A stretch of DNA of 55,776 nt from Verrucomicrobiota bacterium (GCA_016199935.1 JACQFS010000157.1:1-55776), one strand, 5' to 3'. Numbered from the stretch's first letter, positions 24,860 through 33,741 are shown. Notes: a model not told the origin generated them from the sequence alone. Program-made: numbers and translations.

Positions 24860-24912
24860 GTCCGCGATGAACGCGAATCGAAATCGGCGTGCGCCGGGGT
24901 TCAGTCGGCGGT

Positions 24913-26019
24913 TCATGGCCGGATGGGTTCACGGTTGATCTGATCCTGCTGCGTGGCCGCCTTCTGCGGTTCGCGGTTCAACTGCAACCTCAGTTCGCGC
25001 CGCTGGTTTTCGCCGGGCACCGGCAGCACGAACTTGTCCTGCGCGTTGGTGAGCACGCGCTGCATCGTCTCGGTGAGCAGGCGCTGCTCGAACATCGCCG
25101 GGTCCTTCCGATACGACGGGAGCTGCGCGAGAAAATAATTCGCGTCCGCCGCGACGGACTGCACGACCTGGTTGCTCGCGGTCACGCCGGCGCTGACGAT
25201 GGCGTTCGCCTCGCCGACGGCCTTGCGCGTGAGCTGGTCGGCCTGGCCGCGCGCCTCGCTGATTTTTTTCCCGCGGTCCTGCGCCGCCGACTGCACGGCC
25301 TCGAACGCCGGTCGCACCGCGAGCGGCGCGCTCACTTTCACCTCGCTCGGCTCGAGGGTGATGCCGAGCTTGAGCGCGTCCACCTGCTGCTGCACGCGGG
25401 CGAGGAGCACTTCCTTGAAGCGCGCGGTGTCGCGGTAGAGCGCCTGGTCGGCGGTGAACTGCGCGGCGGCGTGGAAGAGCGCGCTGTCGAGCACGTGCTG
25501 CACGAGCTCGGTGGCGTTGGTGAAATCAAACTGGTAGTCGAGCGCGGTGGCCGGGGTGATGCGGTAGTTCAACGTCGCGCGGACGTGGATGATGTTGCCG
25601 TCGCCGGTCAGCGCGTAGCCATCGGCGCCGGGCTGGAGCGAAGGGCGCGGCGCGGGTTCCTTGCCGGTGGCCTCGAGTTCGGGCGTGGTGGCAAACCAGC
25701 CCGCGGTCGAGACGACCTTGTGGCTCTGCCCGACGGGAATGAGCACGACCTTGTCAATCGGCGCGGGGAACGCCCAGTGGATGCCGGGCTTGAGCAGCGC
25801 CTCGGTGCCGGTGCCGAGCGGCCTGCCGAAACGCAGGACGACGGCGACCTCGTTCGGCTGCACGGTGAACAGGCCGGTGCCGAGGAACACGACCACGAGC
25901 AGCGCCATCAGCAGTTTCACGATCTTGAAACTGCTGTGCAGCGCCTCGGAGAGCGCCTGCGTGCCGGCGTCGTCCGCGGGCGCGGGCGTCGGCTTCAGGA
26001 TGGGGGTTGGCTCGGGCAT
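24913..26019 (-). CDS. SPFH/band-7 domain protein, HflK-like
   Basis: 368 residues. A Pro-rich cytoplasmic N-terminus and one membrane helix (about 34-52) precede the SPFH domain. It begins TVQPNEVAVVLRFGRP and contains the HflK-typical 'GIHWAFPAPIDKVVLIPVG'. A helical coiled region (about 240-300) and a Gln/Arg-rich tail follow. HflK-type proteins form large cages or rafts in the inner membrane, usually around FtsH. The start is the ATG at 26019-26017. It is last of three consecutive SPFH genes on this strand, and no protease gene is in the window. Confidence 0.85.
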   Translation of the reverse strand: MPEPTPILKPTPAPADDAGTQALSEALHSSFKIVKLLMALLVVVFLGTGLFTVQPNEVAVVLRFGRPLGTGTEALLKPGIHWAFPAPIDKVVLIPVGQSHKVVSTAGWFATTPELEATGKEPAPRPSLQPGADGYALTGDGNIIHVRATLNYRITPATALDYQFDFTNATELVQHVLDSALFHAAAQFTADQALYRDTARFKEVLLARVQQQVDALKLGITLEPSEVKVSAPLAVRPAFEAVQSAAQDRGKKISEARGQADQLTRKAVGEANAIVSAGVTASNQVVQSVAADANYFLAQLPSYRKDPAMFEQRLLTETMQRVLTNAQDKFVLPVPGENQRRELRLQLNREPQKAATQQDQINREPIRP

Positions 26020-26073
26020 CGGTGCGTTGAAATTAGTTCGTGCGTATTGCGGCGGCCTCACCCCTCACCCCGG

Positions 26074-26179
26074 CCCTCTCCCCGTTGAGGGGAGAGGGAG
26101 AAGGCGCGGGCGTCTCTCGTTTGGTGTCCACCCTTCAAGGCGTTCGCGGCGCGGGGACACGCTGAAGCGTGGACACCAA
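26074..26179. repeat. Two inverted repeats in the HflC-HflK gap
   Basis: A perfect 10-bp stem (26074-26083 with 26089-26098; ccctctcccc, 5-nt loop) and a second perfect 11-bp pair (26121-26131 with 26169-26179; ttggtgtccac). No T-tract follows, so a terminator is not evident. Both lie in the 197-bp gap between the two SPFH genes. Confidence 0.75.
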
Positions 26180-26216
26180 GCGCGATCCGCGGACATTTTG
26201 TTCATCGCGGTGTGCA

Positions 26217-27128
26217 TCAGCGTTTCGGCGCGCCGGGGGTTTCGGTCGCGCCGCCCTTGAGCAAATTGAACGGCGGCGTCTGCTGGTCGAGGATCAGCGT
26301 GGCGCGATCTTTGAGCGAGGCTTCGAGCGCCTTCAGTTCGAGGAGGAAATTGGCGAGCTTCGGATTCTGCTCGAAGACGCTGAGCGACTTCGCGGCCTCG
26401 GCCTCGGCCTGGCCGCGGATGCCCGTCGCCTCGGCCTCGGCCTTGGCGAGGATTTCCTGGCGTTGACGCTCGGCCTCGGCGCGGATGCGGATGGCCTCGG
26501 AATCGCCTTCGGCCTGGATTGCTTTCACGAGGCGTTGTCGTTCCTCCTTCATGCGATCGAACACCTTGGCCGTCACGCTCTCCGGGAGGCCGAGCTGGCG
26601 GATGCCGACGAATCTCACCTCGATGCCGTAGCTCTCGCGGGTGCGCGCGCGGAGGCTTTCCTCCATCTGCTTTTCGAACTCGTCGAACTTCAGCCCCGTC
26701 GCATTGGCGGAAACAAAATCATCGAAGACATGCCGCGCCGCCATGCTGCTTTGCGTATCGCGGACTTGCCTGCCAAGGGTCTGCTCCGCGAGTGAGAGGT
26801 CGCCGCGGTCAAAGCGTTCGAGGAAAAGTTTCGGGTCGGCGATGCGCCAGCCGACGAACACGCTGATGAGCAGCACGCGGCCGTCCTTGGTCGCGGTCTG
26901 TTCGAGCTTGGACTCGTAGCTCTGGATGCGGCTGTCGAACTCGTAGATGCGCTGGATGGGCCACGGCATTTTCGCGTAGAGGCCCGGCTCGGCGATGGTG
27001 CGCGAGTAGCGGCCGAACGTGGTGACGATGGAAACCTTGCTCTGCGGCACCTGGAAGGTGAACAGGAGCAGGAGGAAAATCACCAGCAGCACGGCGCCGG
27101 TGACGAGGGTGAGGCGGGAGCTTTTCAT
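26217..27128 (-). CDS. hflC: SPFH/band-7 domain protein, HflC-like
   Basis: 303 residues. One membrane helix (about 7-25) is followed by the SPFH domain (VPQSKVSIVTTFGRYSR, then GLYAKMPWPIQRIYEFDSRIQSYES), the characteristic 'VFVGWRIADPKLFLERF' and a long Ala/Glu/Arg coiled-coil (about 195-245: RMKEERQRLVKAIQAEGDSEA). This fits HflC well. It would pair with an HflK-type protein from one of the flanking genes. The start is the ATG at 27128-27126. Confidence 0.9.
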   Translation of the reverse strand: MKSSRLTLVTGAVLLVIFLLLLFTFQVPQSKVSIVTTFGRYSRTIAEPGLYAKMPWPIQRIYEFDSRIQSYESKLEQTATKDGRVLLISVFVGWRIADPKLFLERFDRGDLSLAEQTLGRQVRDTQSSMAARHVFDDFVSANATGLKFDEFEKQMEESLRARTRESYGIEVRFVGIRQLGLPESVTAKVFDRMKEERQRLVKAIQAEGDSEAIRIRAEAERQRQEILAKAEAEATGIRGQAEAEAAKSLSVFEQNPKLANFLLELKALEASLKDRATLILDQQTPPFNLLKGGATETPGAPKR

Positions 27129-27142
27129 AACGGGGGGAAAAC

Positions 27143-27236
27143 TTTGAACCCTGAACTCGGAACCTTGAACTTTGAACGGCGCGCGCGAACGCGGGTTCGA
27201 AGTTCAAAGTTCAAGGTTCGAGGTTCGAGGTTCATT
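27143..27236. repeat. Iterated-heptamer inverted repeat between two SPFH genes
   Basis: Arm one has five steps: tttgaac, cctgaac, tcggaac, cttgaac and tttgaac (27143-27177). Arm two has six: gttcgaa, gttcaaa, gttcaag, gttcgag, gttcgag and gttcatt (27195-27236). This is the longest and cleanest example in the window. It fills almost the whole 120-bp junction. Confidence 0.93.
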
Positions 27237-27248
27237 TCGTTTCTTTCA

Positions 27249-29138
27249 TCAATGCTTCTCCGCCTTCTTCTCCGTGCCCGGCAGCGTCACGTCGAGCAGG
27301 TCGGTGCGGATTTTGTCTTCGAGGTTCAGGTTGATCACTTCGGAGGCGTTGCTCGTGCCGAGCACGAGCTTGCGCACCGGCGCGACCGCGGCGGTGAGGG
27401 TCTGGAGATACTGGCGGCGGACGTAAACCTCCGGCGACGCGCGGAAGGCGGCGAGCTGGTTGGTGAACTGCCCCGCCGTCGCCGCGACGCTGCTGATGCG
27501 CGCGAGCTTGTAACTCTGGGCTTCGCTGACCTTCTTGTGCGCCTCGGCGCCGGCCAGCGGCACGCGCTCGGCGCGCTCGCCCTCGGCCACCAAAATTTTC
27601 GCCTGCTTCTCCTGATACGCGCCGATGACGTCCTCGTAAGCCGCCGCGAGCGCGACGGGCGGATGGATGTCGTTCATGCCGACGAAGACGACGGCGACGC
27701 CGAGGCCGAGCGCCTCCACGCGTTGCTGAATGCGGCGGCGCAATTCCTCCGCCGCCGTGAGCCGGCCGGCAGCGAGGAGCTGATCGTAGTCGAGGCCGAC
27801 GAGGAGCTTGGTCGCCTCGCGGAAGGCGAGCTGTTCCAAAAGTTTCGCGCTGTCGGCGTGGCCGCGCGCCCAGTGGAGGACGTTCGTGACCTCGAACTGC
27901 ACCGGGATGCCGACGGTGATGAGGTTCACGGGCACGGACTGTTCGCCCGGCCCGGTGGCGGCGCCGCTCCCGCCGGTCGAGACGAGGAAATTAAATTCCT
28001 CATCGTTGTGCGCCTTGGTCCAGAGCAAAACTTTTCCCTCGTCGTGATGGCCGGTCTCCTCCCTGCCCTCGCCGCCGATGGTGATGGTCTGGAGCGAGCG
28101 CGTGCGGAAGCGCTGCACCTTGTCCACGGGCCAGGGCATTTTGAAATGCACGCCCGCTTCGAGCACGGCGCGGCCGTCCACGGGGCGGCCGAAACGTTCG
28201 AGCAATCCCTCCTCGCCCGGCTCGATGATGACGAAGGTCGTGAACAGCACGAACGCGACAAGCTGCGCGACGAACAGTTGCAGCGCGCGCTCGGCGATGA
28301 AGCGGAAGAAGCCGGTCTCGGAAACCTTGAAGCCGAACTGGTAGTCGAGCGCGTGAGCGAACGTGCGCACGATGCCCTCGGGCTGGCCCACGAGCCCGAT
28401 GAGCCGCGACTCGTAGAGCAGTCGCGCGACGTGGCCCTTCACGCGCGGGCGGTAAATTTCCAGCACGAGCGTCGCGAGCGTCTCGAGGGCCGCGAGCGCG
28501 AGCACGGCGCAAAAGCAGCGGCTCACCCAGAGGTCGAGCTTCGGCACGCCGAGGTGCGCGCCCGCCGCGGTGCCGGCGACGATGAAGCACACGACGGCGT
28601 TGAGCAGCAGGTAGCCCGCGCCGGGCCGGAGCAGGCGCTGGTTCTCGATGCGCGCGACGCCGGCGGCATATTTGCCGAGCACGAAGAGCGCGAGCGCGAG
28701 CAGCGCGAAGAGCGTCATCAGCAGCGTCGCGGCGTCCGGCTTCGCGGGCCCGGGCTTGAGCCAGCCATTCCACAACGCCACGGCGGCGAGGCCCTGAATC
28801 AAAAACAGCGCGACCGTGAAGACCGGCACCGCGACGCGCTCGAACTGTTCGCGCGCCCGCCGGGCCGGACGGATCTCGGCGTCGGCGGCGGCGAAGAGCG
28901 CGGCGCTTGCGCGGTTTTTGTTCAGCTCGTCAACCTCGAGATTTTCCAACTGCTCGCGCGCCTCCAGCCGCATCTGAAACCAGCTCACGAGCGCGGCGAG
29001 AAAGCCGATGAGGAGAAACGCGGAGGCGTCCAGCGCGCTGGCCGAGCCGGCGGCGCGCGCGAGCCCGAACGCCCCCGCCGCCGCGAGCAGGAGCGCGAGG
29101 AGGTTCAGCAGGCCGGTGCGCTGGAGGTTGCGTTCCAT
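27249..29138 (-). CDS. SPFH/band-7 domain protein with N-terminal multi-helix membrane region
   Basis: 629 residues. The first about 300 residues are mostly membrane helices (about seven: near 10-30, 38-57, 105-125, 138-158, 170-190, 203-225 and 287-307). An SPFH domain with an HflK-like start (IEPGEEGLLERFGRP, GVHFKMPWPVDKVQRF) and a C-terminal helical region (QEKQAKILVAEGERAERVP) follow. HflK proper has a single membrane helix, so the polytopic N-terminus is unusual. It is first of three SPFH genes transcribed together. No function beyond membrane scaffolding can be claimed. Confidence 0.85.
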   Translation of the reverse strand: MERNLQRTGLLNLLALLLAAAGAFGLARAAGSASALDASAFLLIGFLAALVSWFQMRLEAREQLENLEVDELNKNRASAALFAAADAEIRPARRAREQFERVAVPVFTVALFLIQGLAAVALWNGWLKPGPAKPDAATLLMTLFALLALALFVLGKYAAGVARIENQRLLRPGAGYLLLNAVVCFIVAGTAAGAHLGVPKLDLWVSRCFCAVLALAALETLATLVLEIYRPRVKGHVARLLYESRLIGLVGQPEGIVRTFAHALDYQFGFKVSETGFFRFIAERALQLFVAQLVAFVLFTTFVIIEPGEEGLLERFGRPVDGRAVLEAGVHFKMPWPVDKVQRFRTRSLQTITIGGEGREETGHHDEGKVLLWTKAHNDEEFNFLVSTGGSGAATGPGEQSVPVNLITVGIPVQFEVTNVLHWARGHADSAKLLEQLAFREATKLLVGLDYDQLLAAGRLTAAEELRRRIQQRVEALGLGVAVVFVGMNDIHPPVALAAAYEDVIGAYQEKQAKILVAEGERAERVPLAGAEAHKKVSEAQSYKLARISSVAATAGQFTNQLAAFRASPEVYVRRQYLQTLTAAVAPVRKLVLGTSNASEVINLNLEDKIRTDLLDVTLPGTEKKAEKH

Positions 29139-29191
29139 TTCGCTTCAACCGTGCACGCGCGCGGTTCTTTTCGGATGACTTCTGGTTTTTA

Positions 29192-29352
29192 ACGCAAAGA
29201 CGCAAAGGCGCAAAGGCGCGGGAGGAAGAATTTTATCCGCGAATCTGCGCGAATTTGCGCGAATGAGTTTCGGCGGAGGACATTCGCGCGAATTCGCGCA
29301 GATTCGCGGACAAGAAATTTTTGCGCCTGTGCGTCTTTGCGCCTTTGCGTTG
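29192..29352. repeat. Nested iterated hairpin: outer period 8, inner period 10
   Basis: Outer arms: acgcaaag, acgcaaag and gcgcaaag (29192-29215), with ttgcgcct, gtgcgtct, ttgcgcct and ttgcgttg (29321-29352). Inner arms: tccgcgaatc, tgcgcgaatt and tgcgcgaatg (29236-29265), with cattcgcgcg, aattcgcgca and gattcgcgga (29281-29310). It occupies most of the 329-bp gap before the SPFH gene. No gene is visible there. Confidence 0.9.
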
Positions 29353-29467
29353 AAATTCCCCCGCCTCGTTCCGCCTGAAGCGCGAAATCGGAACGGAATT
29401 TTCCCGCATTTCGCGTGAGCGGCGAGCATTTCGCGTCCGCGGACATCGGTGTTGCGCCGTGATTTCA

Positions 29468-30427
29468 TCAATTGAGTTCCCGATCTTCAAACAATAGCAA
29501 GGCCGCTGCCAGCGCCGCACCGAGGTAGGCGACGACGTAGCCGAACGCCTTGCCGACGTAGCCCCACGGGATGGACTTCGTGTCTTCGAGCGCGTCGGCC
29601 ATCCAGAAGAGCTGCCAGTTCGGCACCACCGCGTAGAGCACGCCGGCCCACCACGAGCCATTTTCCGCGCGCGTGCCGAGGAGGTAGTCGGACATCAGGC
29701 CGAGCAGAAAAACGCCGGTGCAGATCGCGAGCGTGGGCACCATGTCGAACCGCGTCGAGCACGCCAGCGCGACGGCGGCGAGGATCCACAGCGCGAAGAG
29801 AATCAGCACCGCCGCCGGCACCAGCCGCCAGTCCACATTGTGTGCGTCGCCCGAGCGGTCCGTGACCGCGCCGGCGGAGAAGATGATCACGGCGGCGAGG
29901 GTGACGAGCACCACCACGGCGAGCATCGCGTCGGCGGTGAAGTTGCGGTGGAGGAAGTAATTGCTGAACGCCCCCGCCGCGTAGGCCAGCACGACGGCGC
30001 CGAAGAAGATGAGCAGTGAGCGCGTGTCCGCATCACCGTAGGCGTCGAAGGCCATGCGACTGGCGATCAGCGCGGCAAGGGTGTTGACGTAGGTCAGCAG
30101 CGTGATGGCCCCGGCGAGGCCGGCGAATTTTCCGAGGATGAACTGCGCGCGCCCGACCGGTTTGGAGAGCACGACGAGCGCGGTGCCGGTGCGGATTTCA
30201 TGCGCGACGCTCGCCGAGGCGCTGATGACGGCGCCGAAGAGGCCGGCCAGCAGCATCACGGCGAGCACGCTGTCCTTCACGAGCTTGAAGTCCTCGCCGA
30301 AGCCGAAGTAGGGCACCGAGGCGAGAAACACGGCGAAGGACGCGGAGGCAGTCATGAGGAGCAGGAACACCGGCTGGCGCACCAGTTCCATGAAGGCGTT
30401 GGCCGCAATGGTCGCGAATACCCGCAT
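29468..30427 (-). CDS. ABC-2 type permease (multi-pass membrane protein)
   Basis: 319 residues with about seven membrane helices. The N-terminus (ATIAANAFMELVRQPVFLLLM), then 'AVISASASVAHEIRTGTALVVLSKPVGRAQFILGKFAG', is the signature of ABC-2 permeases (an amphipathic helix followed by E-x-R-x-G-T and L-S-K-P). No ATPase gene lies next to it. The nearest ABC-2 ATPase gene is at 20566. It is upstream of the SPFH cluster on the same strand, separated by the nested hairpin. The start is the ATG at 30427-30425. Confidence 0.85.
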   Translation of the reverse strand: MRVFATIAANAFMELVRQPVFLLLMTASASFAVFLASVPYFGFGEDFKLVKDSVLAVMLLAGLFGAVISASASVAHEIRTGTALVVLSKPVGRAQFILGKFAGLAGAITLLTYVNTLAALIASRMAFDAYGDADTRSLLIFFGAVVLAYAAGAFSNYFLHRNFTADAMLAVVVLVTLAAVIIFSAGAVTDRSGDAHNVDWRLVPAAVLILFALWILAAVALACSTRFDMVPTLAICTGVFLLGLMSDYLLGTRAENGSWWAGVLYAVVPNWQLFWMADALEDTKSIPWGYVGKAFGYVVAYLGAALAAALLLFEDRELN

Positions 30428-30495
30428 CGTTTGAGTGCCGGGAGGTTACGAGCGGACGGGGCGATTGCAAAGATTTATCCCGGCCGGCGAAGGCC

Positions 30496-30602
30496 GGAGC
30501 GCGGGTCGTCCCGGCCCGCAGCGCGTGAGCAGTCGGTGGGTGTTGGAAATACCCGAACCTCGCCTTGGGGCCGGCACCGCTGCGAGCCGGGACGGCTCGC
30601 GG
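30496..30602. repeat. Dispersed GC-rich palindrome, copy 2
   Basis: Imperfect inverted repeat with arms near 30496-30522 and 30577-30602, related to the elements at 3738-3848, 51761-51869 and 53631-53740. The loop contains the family's 'ccgaacct' segment. It ends ten bases before the stop codon of the SurA-like gene. Confidence 0.75.
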
Positions 30603-30612
30603 TCCGATCCGC

Positions 30613-31587
30613 TCAGAAGTAACGCACGAGCGACTTGGCGCGGAGGCGCTCGATGTATTGCTTCTGCTGGCGGGCGCGCTCGTCCTCGATCAGCTTCTGC
30701 TCGACCTCGGTGCGCACTTCGCTCAAGGCCTTGGTCTGTGCCACCTTCACGGCCTCGACGTTGAGGAGGTAGGCGGCTCCGGGAAGTTCGACGACCTCGC
30801 TCATTTCGCCGGCCTTGAGCTTGAAGGCGACCTCCGTGAGTTTTTCCTGGAGCACGTTGCGGTCAATCCAGCCCCAGTCGCCGCCCTGGGATTTCTGCGA
30901 GCCTTCGGAGTAAAGCGCGGCCATCTCGGCGAAGGCGGCACCGGTCTGCACCTTGCCGCGGACTTCCTCGAGAAGTTTCCGGGCCGCGCCGGGGACCGCG
31001 ACGTTTTCCTTCACGACGATCATGCGCAGCTTCACCTGGCCGGCCTGCTGATACTCGTCGCGATGCGCGGCGTAATAATTTTCGATCTTCGCCGGGGAGA
31101 TGATGATGTTGCCGGAGACGCGCTGGCTGCGCAAAGCGCTCACGATGAAATCGTCGCGGACCTGCTGGCGGTAGGCCTCGTAGGTGATGCCCTGCGAGTT
31201 GAGCGTCTGCGTGAGCGTGCGGCGGTCGCCGAAGCGGTCGCGAATGCGGTCCTTGATCTCGTCCTCGATGAGGGACTCGGGGAGGTTGTAGCCGGCGGTC
31301 CGGAAATCGTGCAGGATGAGCTGCCGCACCACGAGATCCTCGGTCCCGCTCTGCCGGGCCTCGGCGCGCTTCTGCTCGAACAGCTCGGGGCGGTCGCCGT
31401 ATTGGCGGTAGAGAATCTCGACAAACGGCGCGATGTGCCGGTCCACGTCGGCGAGGGTGATGACGGCGTCGTTGACGATGACGGCGATGGCGTTGGCCAG
31501 GCGCGGCTGTTGGGACGGGGCGGTCTGCGCGGACGCGGCCAGTGGCAGCGCGAGCAGCAGGAGCGAAAATAGTCGGCGAAGTTTCAT
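30613..31587 (-). CDS. Periplasmic peptidyl-prolyl isomerase/chaperone, SurA-like
   Basis: 324 residues. Signal peptide about 1-21. A SurA_N-like helical domain starts with 'AIAVIVNDAVITLADVDRHI' and continues to about residue 175. One parvulin (PPIC) domain follows (about 180-275: LRMIVVKEN, FAEMAALYSEGSQKSQGGDWGWI), then a C-terminal helix. E. coli SurA has two parvulin domains and this one has one, as is common elsewhere. It likely assists folding of outer-membrane proteins. The ATG at 31587-31585 is preferred over the GTG immediately upstream. Confidence 0.9.
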   Translation of the reverse strand: MKLRRLFSLLLLALPLAASAQTAPSQQPRLANAIAVIVNDAVITLADVDRHIAPFVEILYRQYGDRPELFEQKRAEARQSGTEDLVVRQLILHDFRTAGYNLPESLIEDEIKDRIRDRFGDRRTLTQTLNSQGITYEAYRQQVRDDFIVSALRSQRVSGNIIISPAKIENYYAAHRDEYQQAGQVKLRMIVVKENVAVPGAARKLLEEVRGKVQTGAAFAEMAALYSEGSQKSQGGDWGWIDRNVLQEKLTEVAFKLKAGEMSEVVELPGAAYLLNVEAVKVAQTKALSEVRTEVEQKLIEDERARQQKQYIERLRAKSLVRYF

Positions 31588-31638
31588 CACTGCGCCCAGA
31601 CGCTAGGGAAATGCGCGGAGCCGGTCAAGTATCGCGGC

Positions 31639-33678
31639 TCACGAGGCGCGCCCGGCGAAAATTCCCTGCCGCCGCGCCATGTCGGCAAACGTCCCGCCGC
31701 GCTGGAGCAGTTCGTTGAACGTGCCCTCCTCGACGATCTGGCCTTTCGAAAGGACGATGACCTTGTCCATGTTCGCGAGCGTGCTGAGGCGGTGGGCGAC
31801 ACAGACGACGGTGCGGTTCTGCTCGATCCGCTCGATCGCCGCCTGCACCTCGGCCTCGGACTGCGAGTCGAGGGACGAGGTGGCCTCATCGAGCACGAGG
31901 ATGGGCGCGTTGCGGATGAACGCGCGCGCAATGCAGATCCGCTGCTTCTGGCCGCCGGAGAGCGTCGCGCCGCGCTCGCCAACCATCGTGTCGTAGCCCT
32001 CCTTCCGGCACGCGATGAAGTCGTGTGCATCGGCGGCGCGCGCCGCAGTCTCGACCTCCGCGCGCGTCGCGCCGGGCCGGCCGCACGCGATGTTCTCGGC
32101 CGCGGTCTGGTCGAAGATGACAATTTCCTGGCTCACGAGCGCGAGTTGCGTGCGCAGATCCGCAGTGGACATCTCGCGCAGATCGCGGCCGTCCACCGTG
32201 ATGCTGCCGCCGGTCGGGTCGTAAAAGCGGAAGAGCAGATTCACGAGCGTGCTCTTGCCCGAGCCGCTTTCGCCGGCGATGCCGAGCTTCATGCCGCGCG
32301 GGATGACGAGGCTCAGGTCGCGCAACACGGGCGTGCCGGCGTAGGCGAAGTTCACGTTGCGAAACTCGACCGCGCGCGCGAACGGCGCCAGCGGCGCGGG
32401 CGCAACGGCCTCGCGCACGGAAACTTTTTCCTCGAGCAGTTGCACCAGCCGTTCCACGCCCGGCCCGGTGAGCTTGAGCATCAGGTGGACGGTCGAAAGT
32501 TTTTTCACCGGCTGATAAATCATCGCCACGCCGGTGAGGAACGCGACGACATCCGGCAGCGACTTGTGCGTGGCGAAGATGAACACCAGCAGCACGCCCA
32601 CGCCGGTCATGGCGATGGTCTCGATGATCGGGTTGGCCTGCTCGCGCATCTGCACGGCCTTCATCGTGTGCCGCACCAGCTCGCGCGACACCTTGCGGAA
32701 GCGCCCGATCTGGTCGGCCTCGAGGTTGAACGCCTTGATCACGCGCACGCCCGCGAGGAACTCGACGAGCAGGTTGGCCTGCTGCACGCCCGCGCTCACG
32801 CCCGCGCGCGCGGCGCGGCCGAGCTTGCGGCCCAGCACGAGCAGCGGCACCACGCACAGCCCGAAGAAGAGCATCGAGAACAGGGTGAGCTGCCAGTTGA
32901 CCAGGCACAGCCCGGCGAACAACCCGATGATGGTGACGGGCTCCTTGACGAGATCGGAGAAGCCGAAGCTGAGCACGCGCTGCAACAGGCCCACGTCCTC
33001 GTTCACGCGCTTGAGCAGGTCGCCCATGCGCGAGCGGTTGAAGCTCAGGCAGTAGCTGCTCAGGTAGCCCGCCGCGCCGCGCAGGAAAACGAGGATCGGC
33101 AGAAAGAGCAGGCCGCCGATGATCTGCCGCGTGTCCGGCTTGCGGCCCATCACTGGCAGCCAGGGATCGAGCACGCGGTTCACCGTCGTTTGCACCGCGT
33201 AAAGTTTTGCCCGCACGCCGAAGCGCGCGGCCGGAAGGTTCGCGACCGTGAGCGAAGCCACGACCGGCCCGCAGTTCCACGCGCCGTTGCCCACGCTGAA
33301 GATGAACGAGTCGGCGCCTTGAAAATTTGACCCGGGCGAATAAGTCACCTTGCCGGCGCGCGCGTCGAAGCCGCTCAATGTGCCGTTGGCCGGCTGCGTG
33401 ACCAGCGCCCAGACGAGGTTGGTCGGCGCGTCTCCTTCACCGGCCAGCGCGAGCGGCGCGGCGCGATTCACCGTCACCGTGAAAAACCGCGGATGCGCGT
33501 GCGCGACCTCGCCCGAACCGCCCGCGTTCATCCGCTCGATGAGCGTTTTCATCGCCCACACGAAGCTCGCGTTCAGCAGACCGAAGAGCACGCCCACCAG
33601 CACGCCGGCCGTCAGCCGCGCCCAATACGGCCGGAGATAAAACCAGCCGAACCGGAAGATGGTGCGCAGGTTGTTCAT
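31639..33678 (-). CDS. ABC exporter (MsbA-like) with a cadherin-like insertion in the first periplasmic loop
   Basis: 679 residues. TM1 is at about 18-42. Residues 66-148 form an inserted beta-rich domain with the tandem-95/cadherin-like pattern 'TQPANGTLSG...VTYSPGSNFQGADSFIFSVGNG'. TM2 (about 187-207) and the remaining helices follow. ATPase motifs: Walker A GESGSGKST 469-477, Q-loop near 517, LSGGQ 573-577, Walker B ILVLDE 593-598, and His in VAHRLST. A second oddity is that about 25-30 residues usually found between the end of TM2 and 'FFxRxRxGDLxxRV' seem to be missing near 210-214, although the frame is open. It may export lipids or polysaccharide precursors. Confidence 0.9.
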   Translation of the reverse strand: MNNLRTIFRFGWFYLRPYWARLTAGVLVGVLFGLLNASFVWAMKTLIERMNAGGSGEVAHAHPRFFTVTVNRAAPLALAGEGDAPTNLVWALVTQPANGTLSGFDARAGKVTYSPGSNFQGADSFIFSVGNGAWNCGPVVASLTVANLPAARFGVRAKLYAVQTTVNRVLDPWLPVMGRKPDTRQIIGGLLFLPILVFLRGAAGYLSSYCLSFNRSRMGDLLKRVNEDVGLLQRVLSFGFSDLVKEPVTIIGLFAGLCLVNWQLTLFSMLFFGLCVVPLLVLGRKLGRAARAGVSAGVQQANLLVEFLAGVRVIKAFNLEADQIGRFRKVSRELVRHTMKAVQMREQANPIIETIAMTGVGVLLVFIFATHKSLPDVVAFLTGVAMIYQPVKKLSTVHLMLKLTGPGVERLVQLLEEKVSVREAVAPAPLAPFARAVEFRNVNFAYAGTPVLRDLSLVIPRGMKLGIAGESGSGKSTLVNLLFRFYDPTGGSITVDGRDLREMSTADLRTQLALVSQEIVIFDQTAAENIACGRPGATRAEVETAARAADAHDFIACRKEGYDTMVGERGATLSGGQKQRICIARAFIRNAPILVLDEATSSLDSQSEAEVQAAIERIEQNRTVVCVAHRLSTLANMDKVIVLSKGQIVEEGTFNELLQRGGTFADMARRQGIFAGRAS

Positions 33679-33741
33679 GTTTCGCGAGCATGGTCACGGC
33701 ATCCCGCCGCGAGTCAAACAGTTTGCTCGCCCACGCGCGCC

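Noticed and set aside
24826-24912. Promoter or origin iterons at the gtattca repeats
   Set aside because: Only three steps are present, with no DnaA-box-like sites or AT-rich region, and the same word occurs in a hairpin far away.
27143-27236. Ordinary rho-independent terminators for all the iterated hairpins
   Set aside because: The iterated hairpins lack a T-tract, and real terminators in this window (386, 4691, 14063, 42049) look quite different: short perfect stems with T-runs and no internal periodicity.
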